From the NCBI RefSeq assembly GCF_001039355.2, contig NW_019775726.1, positions 124,001-188,000 of the forward strand: a stretch of 64,000 bases of DNA. The letters are read 5' to 3'. The translations under genes and the position numbers were made by a program. The notes below the pieces were generated by a model, which was given only the letters and a program-made list of their open reading frames with translations, was not told the DNA's origin and ran no database searches. This DNA is from Lingula anatina (Eukaryota > Brachiopoda > Lingulata > Lingulida > Lingulidae). Shown piece after piece: positions 26,607 through 39,598 of this stretch (position 1 is its first letter; each line of letters starts with the position of its first letter).

Positions 26607-28027
26607 GGCGATAAATAATCATTGCTGTGTCGGGATTCGGAAGCCTGTCGGAAAAAGTGCCTGGATCCGTCCCTTGAGATGATTCTCCTTTTTTAAATAA
26701 AGCATTTTTTAATCCATACTTTTTATACTGTTATCATATGAATATTATTTTCACTAGTTAAAGATATAGGACCCTCTATAGGACCTATAGGCACTGTCAT
26801 ACAATAGATATCAAGGTAATGGGGTCCCTGAGGGTGAGCTACTCTCTACAAAGTGGAGAAGTGTGGGGATATGCAATGGGTACCCATCGACCCACCTAAT
26901 GTGGTTAACTTGTAAGACAATCACTGACCCAGACAGTATAACAATATATAATACTTTATTGCCCATTATATTATTATCTGTAAGATATGCACGCTTCTTG
27001 TGCGTATGAGTTTCGGACTACCGCTTAGATCACAAAATGCTTAGAACTTCATAATCAAATCACCAGAGCATAATACTGTAAGAAAATAATACCCTTAAAT
27101 CAATCAACAATATTCATCAATATTCAACAATATTTACGATAAATCAGGTATTGTTCTCGTATAAACAGTCTGCGAAAAGACATTGCATTTGTAAAATCGT
27201 TAAGTATTGTTATATATCATTGCCAGTAGACAGACGCAGTTTAAAGCATGGACTAACCGACTGCGATAGATGTAATATATGAAAGTTCATTTTAGTAAAA
27301 GGCAGCACTGACAAAATAATTAACACAATCAACTAAACAAAAGAATGATATCATAACTGCGTGCATTATATATACGAAAAGAAAAACGCATCAGAAAAAA
27401 GTTCATTATACGTGTAAAAGAACTGCCCCATAACTTCACTCGAATAATGGGGTATTATAGTAGGAAGTACTGCAATGAAGAGTGCTCTGAGTGTTACTCT
27501 CACTATATTTGTGAAAATAACGTGTTTGTCGATCAAACAATACACATGTTATTATTCCTGGACCAGTTTCAGCATAAAAGTAAGAGAGTCCCAATGTGCA
27601 AAAGTTTTATCCATCCCGTTAGTAAAAAAAACCCGATGATCCGAATCTGTACCAAAGTTATCTGGAATGTCATTATTCATATTATTGCTATTGCTAAATA
27701 TCAGTCAGTTTCTTGACTATACCTGATACTCGCCTGAGACAGCTAATAAACAATACACGAATACAAAATACACAGTGGTCCCACTCTTCCATTTTCTACC
27801 TCCCAAAATACTGTTTTACAAGAAATGAGACAAAACAAGACAGTTAAATTAAGACATTTTTTCGTCTATTCCTGTGCCCCATATACATGTATTGCAGAAA
27901 ATTTGTCCCTGTCTACTGTTTTATCATTTTTTATACTTGAGCCCCTCCTTTCTTTAGCAAAACCCTGAATCCGATAGTGAATGCTCATAAAATTATCGCG
28001 TTCATCGCAAAATTGAAGGCCCTGTTC
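26056..28027. other. Intergenic DNA downstream of the acyl-CoA ligase
   Basis: No supportable gene. Contains an (AAT)n tract at about 26574-26606 and otherwise AT-rich unique-looking sequence. Confidence 0.5.
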
Positions 28028-31000
28028 TTATCTGCCCTTCAAAGCCTGTTCCTTTAGCAGCCGTCTTAATATTTTACCGCTGGCCGTTTTCGGGATTTCA
28101 TCAATAAATTCTATGCCGCCTCGTAGCTTCTTGTACGGTGCTATGTGCTCTGGAACAAAACATTCTTTTCATTAATAATAAATATTCATGCTCTTGTCGT
28201 CAAAAAAACTCAGACCTATGAGTATTGATGTAATTGTAGTGTATTATTTGATGAATATTTGCCTTAAAACTCAACATTTTCTGAGTATACACACCGTCTA
28301 AGAATGCATCAATCTCTTCTCCTTTGACGTCCATGTTAGGTTTGCGGACGACGTAGGCCCTGGGCAGTTCTCCCGCAATGTCGTCTGGTATACCGATCAC
28401 TGCGACATCCTGCACTGCAGGGTGTGCTAGGATCAGGCCTTCAAGTTCTGCTGGAGGCACCTGTGGAGATAAAAATCAAGGCTATGACGACAACAGCAGA
28501 AGTTAAATCGCAGAATTTTGTTTCGCGGAGGGCCCAGTCGGGAAACATAAAAAACGCTACGGCATAAATATCAGTGATCATGTGATCTACAAATGTCAAA
28601 AGAAACTGAGTTATTACCGTAAATTGAAGTAAGAAAGCAAACAGAGTACACAGTGGCACGCTCTGTCTTAGGGACCATTCAGAATGAGAAGAGCCGAGTG
28701 CCAGCTGGTCCACGGCCTAAATATGGCGGACCTACATGAAAGGGAGACAGCTTAATCTTCACGGCTCCCCACGCGTCGTCCTTCGACCTACAGGGACGAC
28801 GCGTGGGGAGGCGGTAAGAGGCGGAGAGACCATTAGAGGATTAAGCGGTCTACCTTTCATGTCGGTCCGCCATATTTAGGCCGTGTACCAGCTAGCACTC
28901 GGCTCTTCTCTTTCTGAATAACCCCTTACAAGATGAGCCTAATCCCATCTAACTGATTTTCCCGCTGGAGCCTATTTCAATCTTATGATGAGCTTCAGTT
29001 GATAAAACCGAATATTTCGCTAATTCTCGGACATTTCAGAAAACTCAGACCCACCTGGAATCCCTTATATTTGATGAGTTCCTTTACCCTGTCACTGATC
29101 CACATGTGATCGTCTTGGTCACGATACCCAATGTCACCTGAACAGCAGAACAATCACCTTAATAGCTATATTTATGCATTTTAATACTTTGTTCTTGTAA
29201 AACCATTATTCATTTCAATAAAAAGTCTTTCCATGTTTTTATTTTCAGTTTTGTATTGTGTCAAAACATGACTTTCAGAAAATAACTCTTTTTACGTAAG
29301 TCACGTGCTGTTTCAGGTCAACCTGCAATTGTTTCCTTTTTGAGAACTGGTTGTTTGATAAACTAACCTGCACTCAAAGACAGAGAAGGATCTGTCAAAA
29401 CATTGTATTTCATTAAATGCCATCGGTTTATCGTCAATGCATATGACGTTCAAACAATTATTTAGATGTATTCGAAAAAGAACTCTTCTGAATTATGTAA
29501 CTGTAAGGTTCTTACTTTTTTGATATTTTAGTATTTCCCATACAATAGCATTCAAAACATATGACATTTTTATCCAAACCGAAGTTTGTCCCATGCCTCA
29601 TAGTTGAATTGAGAGAGAGAGTGAACTGAACGGTAGGATGTCAGAACGAATTGATACCTTCAACGGTTTGCGTGCATGGGGTTTGTAAGAGTGTTAGTCT
29701 TCAGGCGTCTTTTGATTATAAACTGTAAAGAAAAGTTTGATATTATTTAAGTCGTACCTGTATGGAGCCAGCCGTCTTTGATAGTATTAGCTGTGGCATC
29801 TGGGTTGTCGTGGTAGCCTAACATAACTTGTGGCCCCCGTACCAATAGTTCTCCCTCCTCCATAGGACCCAGATCTGCGCCGTTTTCTAGGTCTATTACC
29901 TACAATATGAATGAATCTTACAGGTATGTAACATAATCTCTCTCTCTTTCTCTCTCTCTCACACACACACATGCGCGCGCGCGCGCACACACACACACAC
30001 ACACAAACACCCCCCCCCCCACACACGCACCTATCATATGTGTTTACAAGATTTTACCTTGAACTCTGTGTTCGGCAGGGCAAACCCTATAGAACCTAAT
30101 TTATAACCAACTGGAGGATTGCAGTGTGTCACAGGGCTAGTTTCTGTCAACCCGTAGGCTAGGAAAAAAAGATGAAGAGTCATGACTTATCCATTGATAC
30201 GTCACGTAAAAACACATCTTCAGAAACAACAAAAATCATTTTAGTATGCGGGGAGAGGAACTTCTACTTAATTATAAAAAAATTATCCTTCATCTACATG
30301 TAAGTCTAAAATTAAACTTGCCATGCTTGATTTATGCCACATCCTATTTAGGTGTGTGTGTGTGTGTGTGTGAGTGCGTGCATGCGTGCGTGTGTGTGTG
30401 CTTCCGCGCGTGTGTGCGTCCGCTTGTGTGCAACGTGTGTGCAACGAGTGTGCAACTTTCAAGTATTTATCAATCAGCCACCAACAGTTCAAAGTTCAAA
30501 TACATGCACATAAAACAGCATAAACCATCGTTTACTAAGTCAGTCCCACCTTGCTGGAAACGTTTACTAAGTCAATCCCATCTTGTTAGAAACGTTTACT
30601 AAGTTAACCCACCTTGTTGAAAACGATTCAATTTCAGTCTTTCCACACACTGTGAGGCAATGGCCTCAGTGCAGGGGGCCGCTCCCGTGACCAGGTTCCT
30701 GACAGACGACAGGTCATAACTGTCCACCAGAGGGCTCTTTGCCAAGGCGATAATGATAGGAGGCACCGCGTGAAGAATGGTGGCCTAGAAATTAATCAAG
30801 AAACTCGTTTCTGAAAATAATATATTATTTCTAGATGACACACTCTTGCCGTGTACATAAATCTATGTCAAAACCCCATGAATTGCAACAGATATACATT
30901 TAGGCAGGGTCAGAATAGATGCAAATAATGCAAAGAGATGCAAATAGCAAACAGATTAATTAAAAAAACTCATTAAAAACTCGTAGTACAAGTGGATATA

Positions 31001-32894
31001 AACTTCAACATCGGTTCATATGTGAAGTGGAAAAAAGCTATATAATAATACATTTCCAGTATCGATACCATTATTACTTGATAAAATAAGTAGCACCCAA
31101 TCAGTATTCTTTATGTCCATTTAACAAGCTACGAGTCCGTCTAAGAAGAAATTTCGTGCCACATCCGTTTTGAACATACTGAAGCTTGTTTTTCGGTGTA
31201 AGTTGTTCGTTCACAGGATCCAAGCTACACCAGTTATAGAATCACTGGCTTAAAAACGGTCCTAGATTTGGGATATAGGCCCTATTTCACATTAAGAAAC
31301 GCGTAATGAACTGTGCTACTATGTCTTAATTATTACTAGTCACTTACGTATAAAATAAAGCGCAGTTCTTGAATTTCCGCGAAGGTTGTGAAAATTATAA
31401 ATTTACGAACGCGACGTCATCTCAGCGCACACTTTCTGTCCAGATTATCTCCCTAAACGCAGCCAGTAGTCCTTAGACTGACAATGAATCAAAAGCTTAT
31501 AAATATTGCCAACTGATCTCATATAAGCGAAAAGGTTTTCACAAGAGTTTAAGAACATCGCATGCATTCTGAAAATCATTTAACATTGCTTTGACCATAG
31601 TAATGTCGCGAGCAGTATGTGCCGTGTACGTCCCTAGGTTGGCAAAGAATGTATGAAGCGGACTTCCGCATCTTGTATACAACAGTTTCCCAAGAGCCAT
31701 TGCTATCACTAGGAATTTCTAGTGATATTCTTCAAAACTCGCCTTGTTAACCGAATAAATTATGCTCTCACCCTATGATTCTGAATGGTTTCAAGGTAGT
31801 ATTCCAGCTGGAACTTCGGCAAAGTAATAATCTTGCTTCCCGTCTTAAGTCCTGTGAGCATGACTACAACTTGACCATAGATATGGAAAAATGGCAACAG
31901 GCCGGTCAACACCTCCTCCGGCCCCTCATAGTTCATCACATTCTCGTTACTGAAAGCAAACGTCAAACATACTTATGACAAGTAATTCCTTCCGCCCATT
32001 TTTTAAATAAACACACTGATTCTGTACTAGAATATTTACATGGAATCACCTTAGCTGGATTCATTTGGTGCATCATGTGTGTGCGTGCGCGTGCGTGTGC
32101 AGTATGCGCATGCATATGAATGCAAATATGGGTGCATCTTACAAAACATTTCCTAGGCAGTGCCACCAAATTTTACAAGCATAAGTTTAAATACAAACTT
32201 CATCCAAAAGTCAACTGAACTGAACTGAACTAAAATTGAACTGTACTAAAATTAAGAAATGGTGAAGATACAATATGTGTTTGGCTATTATATGTTCTCT
32301 TTTGCAAACATATTTTTCTCTACTGCCACAGGTTGTATCTATTCGGTGTACCTTCACTCACTTTAACTGGGCTATGTTAGATGTGATGTTGTAATGAGAA
32401 AGCATCACTCCTTTAGGTAAACCCGTCGTCCCGCTAGAGTAAGGCTGGGCTAGCACGTCCTCTTTGGTATTGATGTCAACGTTCTCCGGGAAAGCGTGGC
32501 CGTCATCTTCAAGAATGGAAGTAAATGGACGAAACCCCGACACGTTACCGAAGACTATAGTTTCTTTGACATTCGGCGCCATGGCAAGGGCATCCCTTGC
32601 GTGTCCAGCCACCATTTCGTGAGTTACTAAAATCTTGGTATTTGAGCGCTTCAGTTGATTACCAAGCTCCTCTACAATACAATGATAAATTACCCAGTTA
32701 CGTATACTTCTGAGCGAGAAGCAAGTTACTCAAAAATTTAAACTAAAAGAGAAATAACATTAATCCTCATGAAAACAATTTTTTTTCAAAACGTATATGA
32801 TACATTCTTACATTTGCTTTCCAGGGAAATTTCTTAGTTGTGTATTAAAGCATTTGCACAGGAGGTTTTTCTATCAGATAACATTGTAATCAAA

Positions 32895-32953
<59 letters not shown>

Positions 32954-34315
32954 AAGGGGCGGGAAAGAGAGGATATTACGCAAATCTACCTGGTGTGTAC
33001 ATAGGATTAGCACACGTCACTGTTCCTCCTAGAGCAGCCGTAGCGATGAATACCGTGGCATAGTCTGGCACATTGGGGCTGTACAGCGCTAACGTGTCCC
33101 CCTTCTTGAACCCAAGCCGAACCAATGCGCTTGCGCAGCGAATCACGGCGTCTTTTAGCTGCGAGTAAGTGTAACTCTGTCCCGTGGTCCCATCAACCTT
33201 GACAAATAATAATTTACTATTTAGTAATTTCTTATGGCATTTAACTGGAATATAGTGGATGGCATATTTTTCAAATCCTGTTTGGCCCCTTTTGCTCTTT
33301 CAATTTTGTGCGATGTTTTTAAAGCACGCTCAATACCACTTAAATACATGTACAACCTTTGGAAAAGCAGAAACTATCCATCCAGTCGATGATAGACAGA
33401 CACGTTGGTAATATCATGGACATAATAAGAGAAGGCCTTCTCTTATTATGTCCATGGTAATATAAAGACAGGGATCACGAGCGAGAGTGCAAGCGTGAGC
33501 GATCACGTTTTATCAACGGAGTTTTGACTTTGCAAGTGAGAACAAAAAGGCTTTCATACATCTGGGGCAAGTAAACATTCATGGTGATCGTACATGTATG
33601 AACGGTATTAGTTGTAGATATATAATTTGGACTGTTGCCCTGTGAGATGTTATAAACCAGGCCCCAGTTTCACAAAAACTTAAGTCGGTTTTAAAGTAGC
33701 TAACTTCTTCCTTGCCAACGTTATATGGTCACATGCACACAGTTGGTATGAAAAGCAAGTAGTAGATCGTGAAACGCAGAATTTGTGAAACCGGGGACAG
33801 GTTTATTTTTAACTGACCAACACGGAATACTAGTAATTCCACAGGCAACTTATATGTACCAACCAGTTCAATATGTGACTGATGTTTACTGCCGGTGCAT
33901 TTAGAAGGCAGTGAGAAGAAAAACGAGTCTGTTTTGTGTACGTTGAGGAGCATAGATTCAATTGCTTGGTCAAGCCAGTGTACCGCGACCAAAAAATTTA
34001 ATTTGAAAAAACATTTTGTATTACACTAGTGCATACCAGCGCCATGTGGTTTCCGAACTTAGCCCAGTCCTTCATCACATCCTCAGCCAGGGGTTTGGTG
34101 GTAAGGTCTATATCTGGGTACGGACTTTTCACGATAGAGCTTGACCTTACTGGGGGCGTTGACCCGAAGCTTCGTAGCCATTGCGTGGAGTACACGGTGT
34201 GTTTCTGCTGACTAAACCCACCTGTCAGCCTGGTTGCACTATGGCATGACCACCGAGGCGGGTGACTCCAGGAACTTTGGTGTAAAACCCACCTCAACAC
34301 CGCGTGCCTCCCCAT
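28028..34315 (-). CDS. Acyl-CoA ligase of the 4-coumarate-CoA ligase/luciferase-like ANL family
   Basis: An adenylate-forming enzyme that activates a carboxylic acid with ATP and joins it to CoA. Ten exons in transcript order: 34315-34037, 33197-32990, 32671-32362, 31949-31772, 30784-30613, 30158-30058, 29899-29758, 29137-29055, 28460-28295, 28149-28028. Total 1761 nt, 586 aa, in frame throughout. Family motifs: P-loop [10 protein letters not shown] (about residues 240-249), YGLTET (384-389), GWLHTGD (458-464), [13 protein letters not shown] hinge region, and the C-terminal catalytic lysine in PKTASGKI (K about 572). Length is slightly above the usual 540-550 because of an N-terminal extension, arginine-rich and free of acidic residues over its first 40 or so residues, resembling a mitochondrial presequence. 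The C-terminus ends KGR, not a peroxisomal SKL-type signal. The codon upstream of the chosen ATG that extends the frame is GTG, so ATG 34315 is preferred. Substrate is unknown; medium-chain or aromatic acids are possible. Confidence 0.9.
28671..28925. mobile_element. 255-bp palindromic MITE, PIF/Harbinger-like, in an intron of the acyl-CoA ligase
   Basis: Near-perfect hairpin with arms of about 125 bp: GGGACCATTCAG...GAGAAGAGCCGAGTGC and CACGGCCTAAATATGGCGGA on the left have their complements on the right, meeting near 28797 around ACGCGTCGTCC/GGGACGACGCGT. It is flanked on both sides by TTA (28668-28670 and 28926-28928). A TTA duplication and ends starting GGG are characteristic of PIF/Harbinger elements, hence the assignment. 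Confidence 0.75.
29938..30022. repeat. Compound microsatellite (CT)n/(CA)n/(CG)n/C-run in a ligase intron
   Basis: Pure dinucleotide blocks in sequence; non-coding. Similar intronic dinucleotide tracts in this gene lie at 30353-30450 and 32897-32953. Confidence 0.9.
33415..33456. repeat. Perfect 42-bp palindrome with flanking direct repeat
   Basis: CATGGACATAATAAGAGAAG-G meets its exact reverse complement at the centre 33435/33436. GGTAATAT occurs directly before (33407-33414) and at the right edge (33456-33463). In intron 1 of the acyl-CoA ligase. Confidence 0.9.
33659..33799. repeat. Short MITE-like element with CCAGTTTCACAAA ends
   Basis: Left end GGCCCCAGTTTCACAAA and right end TTTGTGAAACCGGGGAC are inverted copies with two mismatches; about 140 bp. 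Target duplication not clear. Confidence 0.65.
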
Positions 34316-35641
34316 CGCCTCAAATACACACACGGACTTGGGAATGTGGTCGGAAAGTTTGCTTTGTTATCAACTACTACATGTACAGGTGACCCAGTTT
34401 TCCAATTCTTAGATAACCTGGATATTGCTACGGACCTACTCATGCCCACTACCTGCAATGATTAACCAAACACGTCCACATCCACTCTTGTCATTTAGAA
34501 AATGTCATCGCAGATATACTCCCTTTCCCTGTACCTTGCATAGGTAAATATTGGCCGGGTTGATAAGCAATGTCTCCTAGCTTCACACTGTACACATAAT
34601 GTAATGCATGGTGCTCTCATATCAACTTTATTTTCGATCGATATGTATCAGGGACAATAAGGCCACCCTGGCCTACACTGAGATGAATTAAGGGCCTGAA
34701 TTTCTAATATGCACCGCCTTCTAACTTGGGGGTGAATTGTACGTACAGCCCCAAGATGAAAATAGTCGTTTGTGAGTATGTGGTAAATTTTGTTTATGGC
34801 GACGTAATAGAGACCACAACTTTAGATAATTTCGAATCAAAATATTTTTTAGATAGATGATAGGCGATAGGCCCAGAATGAAATAATTTGATTTTCATAA
34901 GGATCGTGTTTATGTGTAAAAAAAACCCAGAAGTTTTGAAAATATTAACTTCTGTGAAAGAGGGTACCTGAATGCTTCAAAGTAAAGACATTGATTACTA
35001 ACCTCGTAGGACTCAGTTTAGAAATTCCTAGCTATAGGACAATGAATGAATGTTAACAGACATGTGTCAAAACAGGTGCTTTCGTGTGATTCTGAAAAGG
35101 TTTGTCAATTTCCAGTACTAAGCACTAGCGACCAATAAACAAGACAGCTTGTAAAATATTTGTTTGATTTATTGTATTGAATACTTAATTTTTTAATTTC
35201 GGGTGTAACCTCATTTTAATACACGGGCTATGGGTAGACAATATCGTGCACGATAGTTGACTCCCATGGGAGTACATCATACATGTATAGTAATAGCATG
35301 ATGGCATGTGGGATTCTCCATCTACGCTCCACCCCTCCCCCCACCCCCCATAAAAAAAGGAAAAAAATCCAGGTCCCCTCGTTTCGTGGTTGTATTATGC
35401 TCTCTTGAGTAATTTTATTTCTAAATATGTTCTTATATTGCTGTACCAGTTTGATTTACTATTGAAATGGACTACTAAAAGTTTTAATTTTTTGTCATTA
35501 GTGATCCCAGTTCCTTTGCTCAGTGGGGATGAATCTTTTTTTTGTCCCTGACACTCATTCCTTAATTTTACCAGCATTCAAGATTTTGCACGATTTTCTG
35601 TTTAGTATGACCAAAATATGGACAGAACCCTTGTTACATGT

Positions 35642-35805
35642 CAGGCCCGTAGCCAGCAATTTCAAAAGGGGAGTTCTTTTTTTTAAATAGTGGGTCTTTT
35701 CCCATAAAAACTTCATGTACCTAGATCTTTTACCCAGAGTGGACCTTTTCCCAGCAAAAGGGGCGGTTCTTTCGAACCCCCCCGACCCCCCTGGCTACGG
35801 GCCTG
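35642..35805. mobile_element. Non-autonomous DNA transposon (MITE) with CAGGCCCGTAGCCAG ends, hAT-like
   Basis: Perfect 15-bp terminal inverted repeats CAGGCCCGTAGCCAG (35642-35656) and CTGGCTACGGGCCTG (35791-35805) enclose 134 bases without coding potential. CAG-starting ends of this type are common in hAT-derived MITEs; a clean 8-bp target duplication was not seen. Confidence 0.75.
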
Positions 35806-37723
35806 CATGTAGACAATCAAGTAGGCCTAATAGCAACGTTGAATGCGGCGCACTGTTTTTTACATGGAAAAATTAATACTTTCTCAGTTGATATCATGTG
35901 TATACACTTCATAATGCTGTTTAGCTACCTTGTCAGGAACCACAGTATAGAAAAAGTACTAATCCTGATCAATACAAAATATGTCTAACGTTTCCGTGTT
36001 TTGTATATGCTGTAAGGAAATGTAGGCCTACTTCATTTTCTACTCCCTCACGGCGTCTGTTGATGCACACTCTTTTGATATGTGAAGTTTGTTTTGGTTT
36101 TGTATGTCTACCTGTTTTATTGTTTTGAAGTTACGGACACCTTTATTTCTCCTTATCTGTACTTCCCAGCACCCTGTCTTAAGTCTGGGGAACGTCCATC
36201 TTTGGGCTGAAAGATTTTCCCTTTTCCCCCTTTTTTGTTTCTTTATTAATTTACACAGAGTTTACCCACATCCCCCCACCCCCCTCAAAAAAATAAAAAA
36301 ATAAAAAAAAAAATAAAAAAATAAAAAAAAAATACCGCACCATGTTAATGAAAGGGTTGGTTTATTAAGGCCCTCAACATTTCAGATTACGTAGCTTAAC
36401 AATACAACCTAAAGGTACGCTGGTAGATAGAATGTATTTTTGTTTTTTAAACATGATTTACGAACATAGCAATTAAGTAGTCATTCAGTGTTTTGTTTTG
36501 TTTTTTAAATATATCTTTAGGGTGGAGGCGGCAGTATTTGGGTTTACCTGGGGACCAATGTAAAATTCCACACTTACCCCACCAATACCAATGCATTTTT
36601 TCCACTAAAAAAAGTACTTAAAAATAAGGATATGTCGAGCTTGTCAGCCAAATAATCAAATTTTATCTAATAAAGGGATGCAACGCTATGGGTATCTATC
36701 GGTGCTAGGTCGTATAGATGCGGGTTATATGAAAATTTATGGAGCGAAGTATTAGTACGGGCAATTTTTGAGATGACTCGATTTTAAATGAAGCTTTGGT
36801 CAAATTTAATTCTGAATTATATAAATTTGTGATTCCTATAGAGGTGTACGGAATTACAATAAGTTTTATTCTACTTTTTGACGCCCTTGATTTTATAAAA
36901 ATGCCAGTGTCAAAAAGCATTCAGATGAAAACTATAGCTGTCGAACGGAAAATATTCCGAAGAGAGCCACGGTCCCCTGAAGCATATGTTTGAGTGTGAA
37001 AAAGGAATGGCACTTATCCGAATATAGTTTCGTAATTTTGTATTTTCGTGGGCTGGCGAAACATTCTTTTTTTATTCGACTCAGTGACTTAATTCAATTC
37101 ATTTATTTCTAACACGGGAGTGATTAAAAAAAGTCCGCCTAAGTTTTGTTTTGATATTTTACAAATAGGGAATAATGGCGCTCATGAAAAAATTCTGAGA
37201 GCTATTCGAATCAAAAAACAAAAAAGAGGTTAAAACAAGTTTCATATTATCTATCACTCTTCAACTACGACTGATTTAGAAAAGAGAGTCCCATTGGAGT
37301 GGTAGAGATCACAGTTCACAGGAAATAAAATCGTCAATTCACAAATCACAGTAAATAATACTTTAATTCTCGCTGAAAATGCCTGAATCACTGGGTATAA
37401 TGACTTCGTTTCACGAAGGACGGAGAATATAAAGACGCATAAATATTTAAGAGTCACGGGAATTTGGTGCTTCACGAATTATGTTAAATAAAATGAACGT
37501 TTCATTCATTTCGGGGAATAAAAAGAGGCTCTTATGAGTAACGATATACCAGTGGCTCCCTCAGAATGCGAGAAGAAACTGTCTAGTCAAACGTTTATAT
37601 ATCCTGTTAACCAAATTCCTACCGCGGATATCTTGATTGACAGTTATATAAACAAACGTCAATCACAATCATCCCGCAAACACACTTTTAGCTCACGTGT
37701 CAGTCAAACACCCCATTTTCATA

Positions 37724-37905
37724 GATTAGATCGACCTACTTTGGATCGACCTAACTCCCTGGGGGTTCGCGATGAATAGCTGTCAGCCAGGCGGACACGA
37801 AAGTTAATTGCCCCTTACGGCTTGTAGTGGGCGGGGACGGACACTTAAGGGGGATTATCTGACGGTAGTCTGGTGAGACTCCCCGCGGTGATAGATCGAT
37901 CTAAA
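37724..37905. repeat. Palindromic MITE-like element, family P1 copy 2
   Basis: Starts GATTAGATCGACCTA, followed by a second TGGATCGACCTAACTCCC, and ends GATAGATCGATCTAAAG. Closely matches copy 1 along its length, with GTTAATTGCCCCTTACGGCT in the centre and GTGAGACTCCCCGCGGTGAT in the right arm. Confidence 0.8.
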
Positions 37906-39598
37906 GTTGTGGGAATAGACCCAAAGCTATTAAATGCAGACAGCTTGATTTATTATTATATAAACAATGTCAATCATCACACTGATGATCAAGTATAGTG
38001 TAATTATAGAGAATACCCCTTTATTCCAATAGGTGCAAAGTTTTTGTATGGAAACGATCGCGATAAATGTTGCAAAAAAAAAAAAAAAAAAAATTGTCAA
38101 TTGAAAAAGATGGAGAAGGAAGCATGACGGAAGGAAAGCTTGACCTGAACTTTAATTGTTGTTTTGGTTACATAAAATGCTTCAATATCTTAGTAGATAC
38201 AAAGATGCGGTGGTTTCAGAGTGCTACACATAAATCTACCTGTGAAAGTGTATATGGAAAGAGTAGCGTCCAAACCCGAAAAGATTATGAACGACATCGA
38301 CACTACTCACCCTGCTAGTGAACTTTTTAAGTTCCCTCCAAGCAAATGTAGACTTTTATCTTTTAGAGAAAGCAAACGATTTTTAAAAGCTGCCATACAA
38401 TCCCCACATCTCTTTTTAATAATAAAACTTAGTATTTCTAAGGCATACAGACACGGGACATCCGATTCGTTTGAGCAAAGATACTAAAAGTGGTCGGATG
38501 TCTTCGAAGAGTAGTTATCTCTTGTAGTTTGTTATCTCTTAGGGCAGTATTGAAAGAAAGTTCTGTATTTTCTCCCCAAGTTTTCCCCGTATATGAAAAT
38601 TTATACTATTTTCTCTGAACTTAAATAGTTTCCTGTCTACGTAATAAGTACTCAGAATGATATTCCCGCTACCTTGCCTTTAATGCTATTATTTTCTACC
38701 ATTTACATACTTAAAGTACTATCATGATCATTTCAGTATCGTTGTTGTTCTGTGTTCTTTTTTCTTTTGTAGGTTATTAGAAAATATTCACAAATACACA
38801 AAAACCTTTAATTTTCAATATCATCATGTAGCCAGTTGACGTAATACATATAAAAAATAGTGCAGTCCTGCAGGGATAGTGCTCAGTGTGAGGAAACGTG
38901 TATTCATTTAAGTAGGCCTGCTCTTGGATGAATAATTTTTCAGCCAAGGCCTGCATTTCGATCTCTTTTTATTCAAAATCTTTTACGGCATAAAGTGCCT
39001 GTGTAATGAAGGTCAACGAGTAGTTCTAGAAACTCAAATTTCTTGCAAAAATCAACTGACATTGTGTTTTACCTATAGGAAAATATAATAAGGATTATCA
39101 ACTTTTCCAATAAAAATGTGATAGTATACAGCCACAGCAAATTACATTGCACCAGAACAAGACAAATATGAATCAAAGTATTTATATATTTATTTAAAAA
39201 TTAACATTGCTATTGGCACTGTACACTTATTCTATCACACATGTAGCACCATCACTTAGACAATAAAAAGGTCAAGTTTGGAAGGTGGACATTCAAGTTC
39301 ATGGCAGACTGGCTACTCATGTATGAATATCAAATTTCAGCTGTAAAAATAGGCAAAATGCAGGCTAGATTACTACTAAACCTACAGCCAGTCATCAGAA
39401 TGCATGTAATATATTTTCTTAGATACCTCATGCCAGAAATGTTTTAAAAATCATACAAATACTTTTTTTAGGTTTCCATACACATTCTTCTTAATCTGAA
39501 TTGTTTTAAACCACAACCATGTGAATAATTTAAAATAAAATTAAAAGAAAAAGAAATCCTTAAAAAAAGAAACAAGAAATATAACCAAGAACATTTCA

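Larger units (their letters stand above)
34316..39598. other. Intergenic DNA between the acyl-CoA ligase and TTC16
   Basis: Holds the upstream region of the ligase (right of 34316), the MITE at 35642, an A-rich low-complexity stretch at 36285-36333, a palindromic P1 element at 37724, an A-run at 38073-38091, and the 3' flank of TTC16 below 39598. No convincing gene. Confidence 0.5.

Noticed and set aside
27447-27716. 89-residue frame with several cysteines (CNEECSECYSHYICE)
   Set aside because: No domain pattern, no splice support, isolated downstream of the ligase; likely chance.
38221-38487. Frame with THPASELFKFPPSKCR, faintly like the end of a non-LTR retrotransposon protein
   Set aside because: The resemblance is a few residues only and no upstream reverse transcriptase is present.
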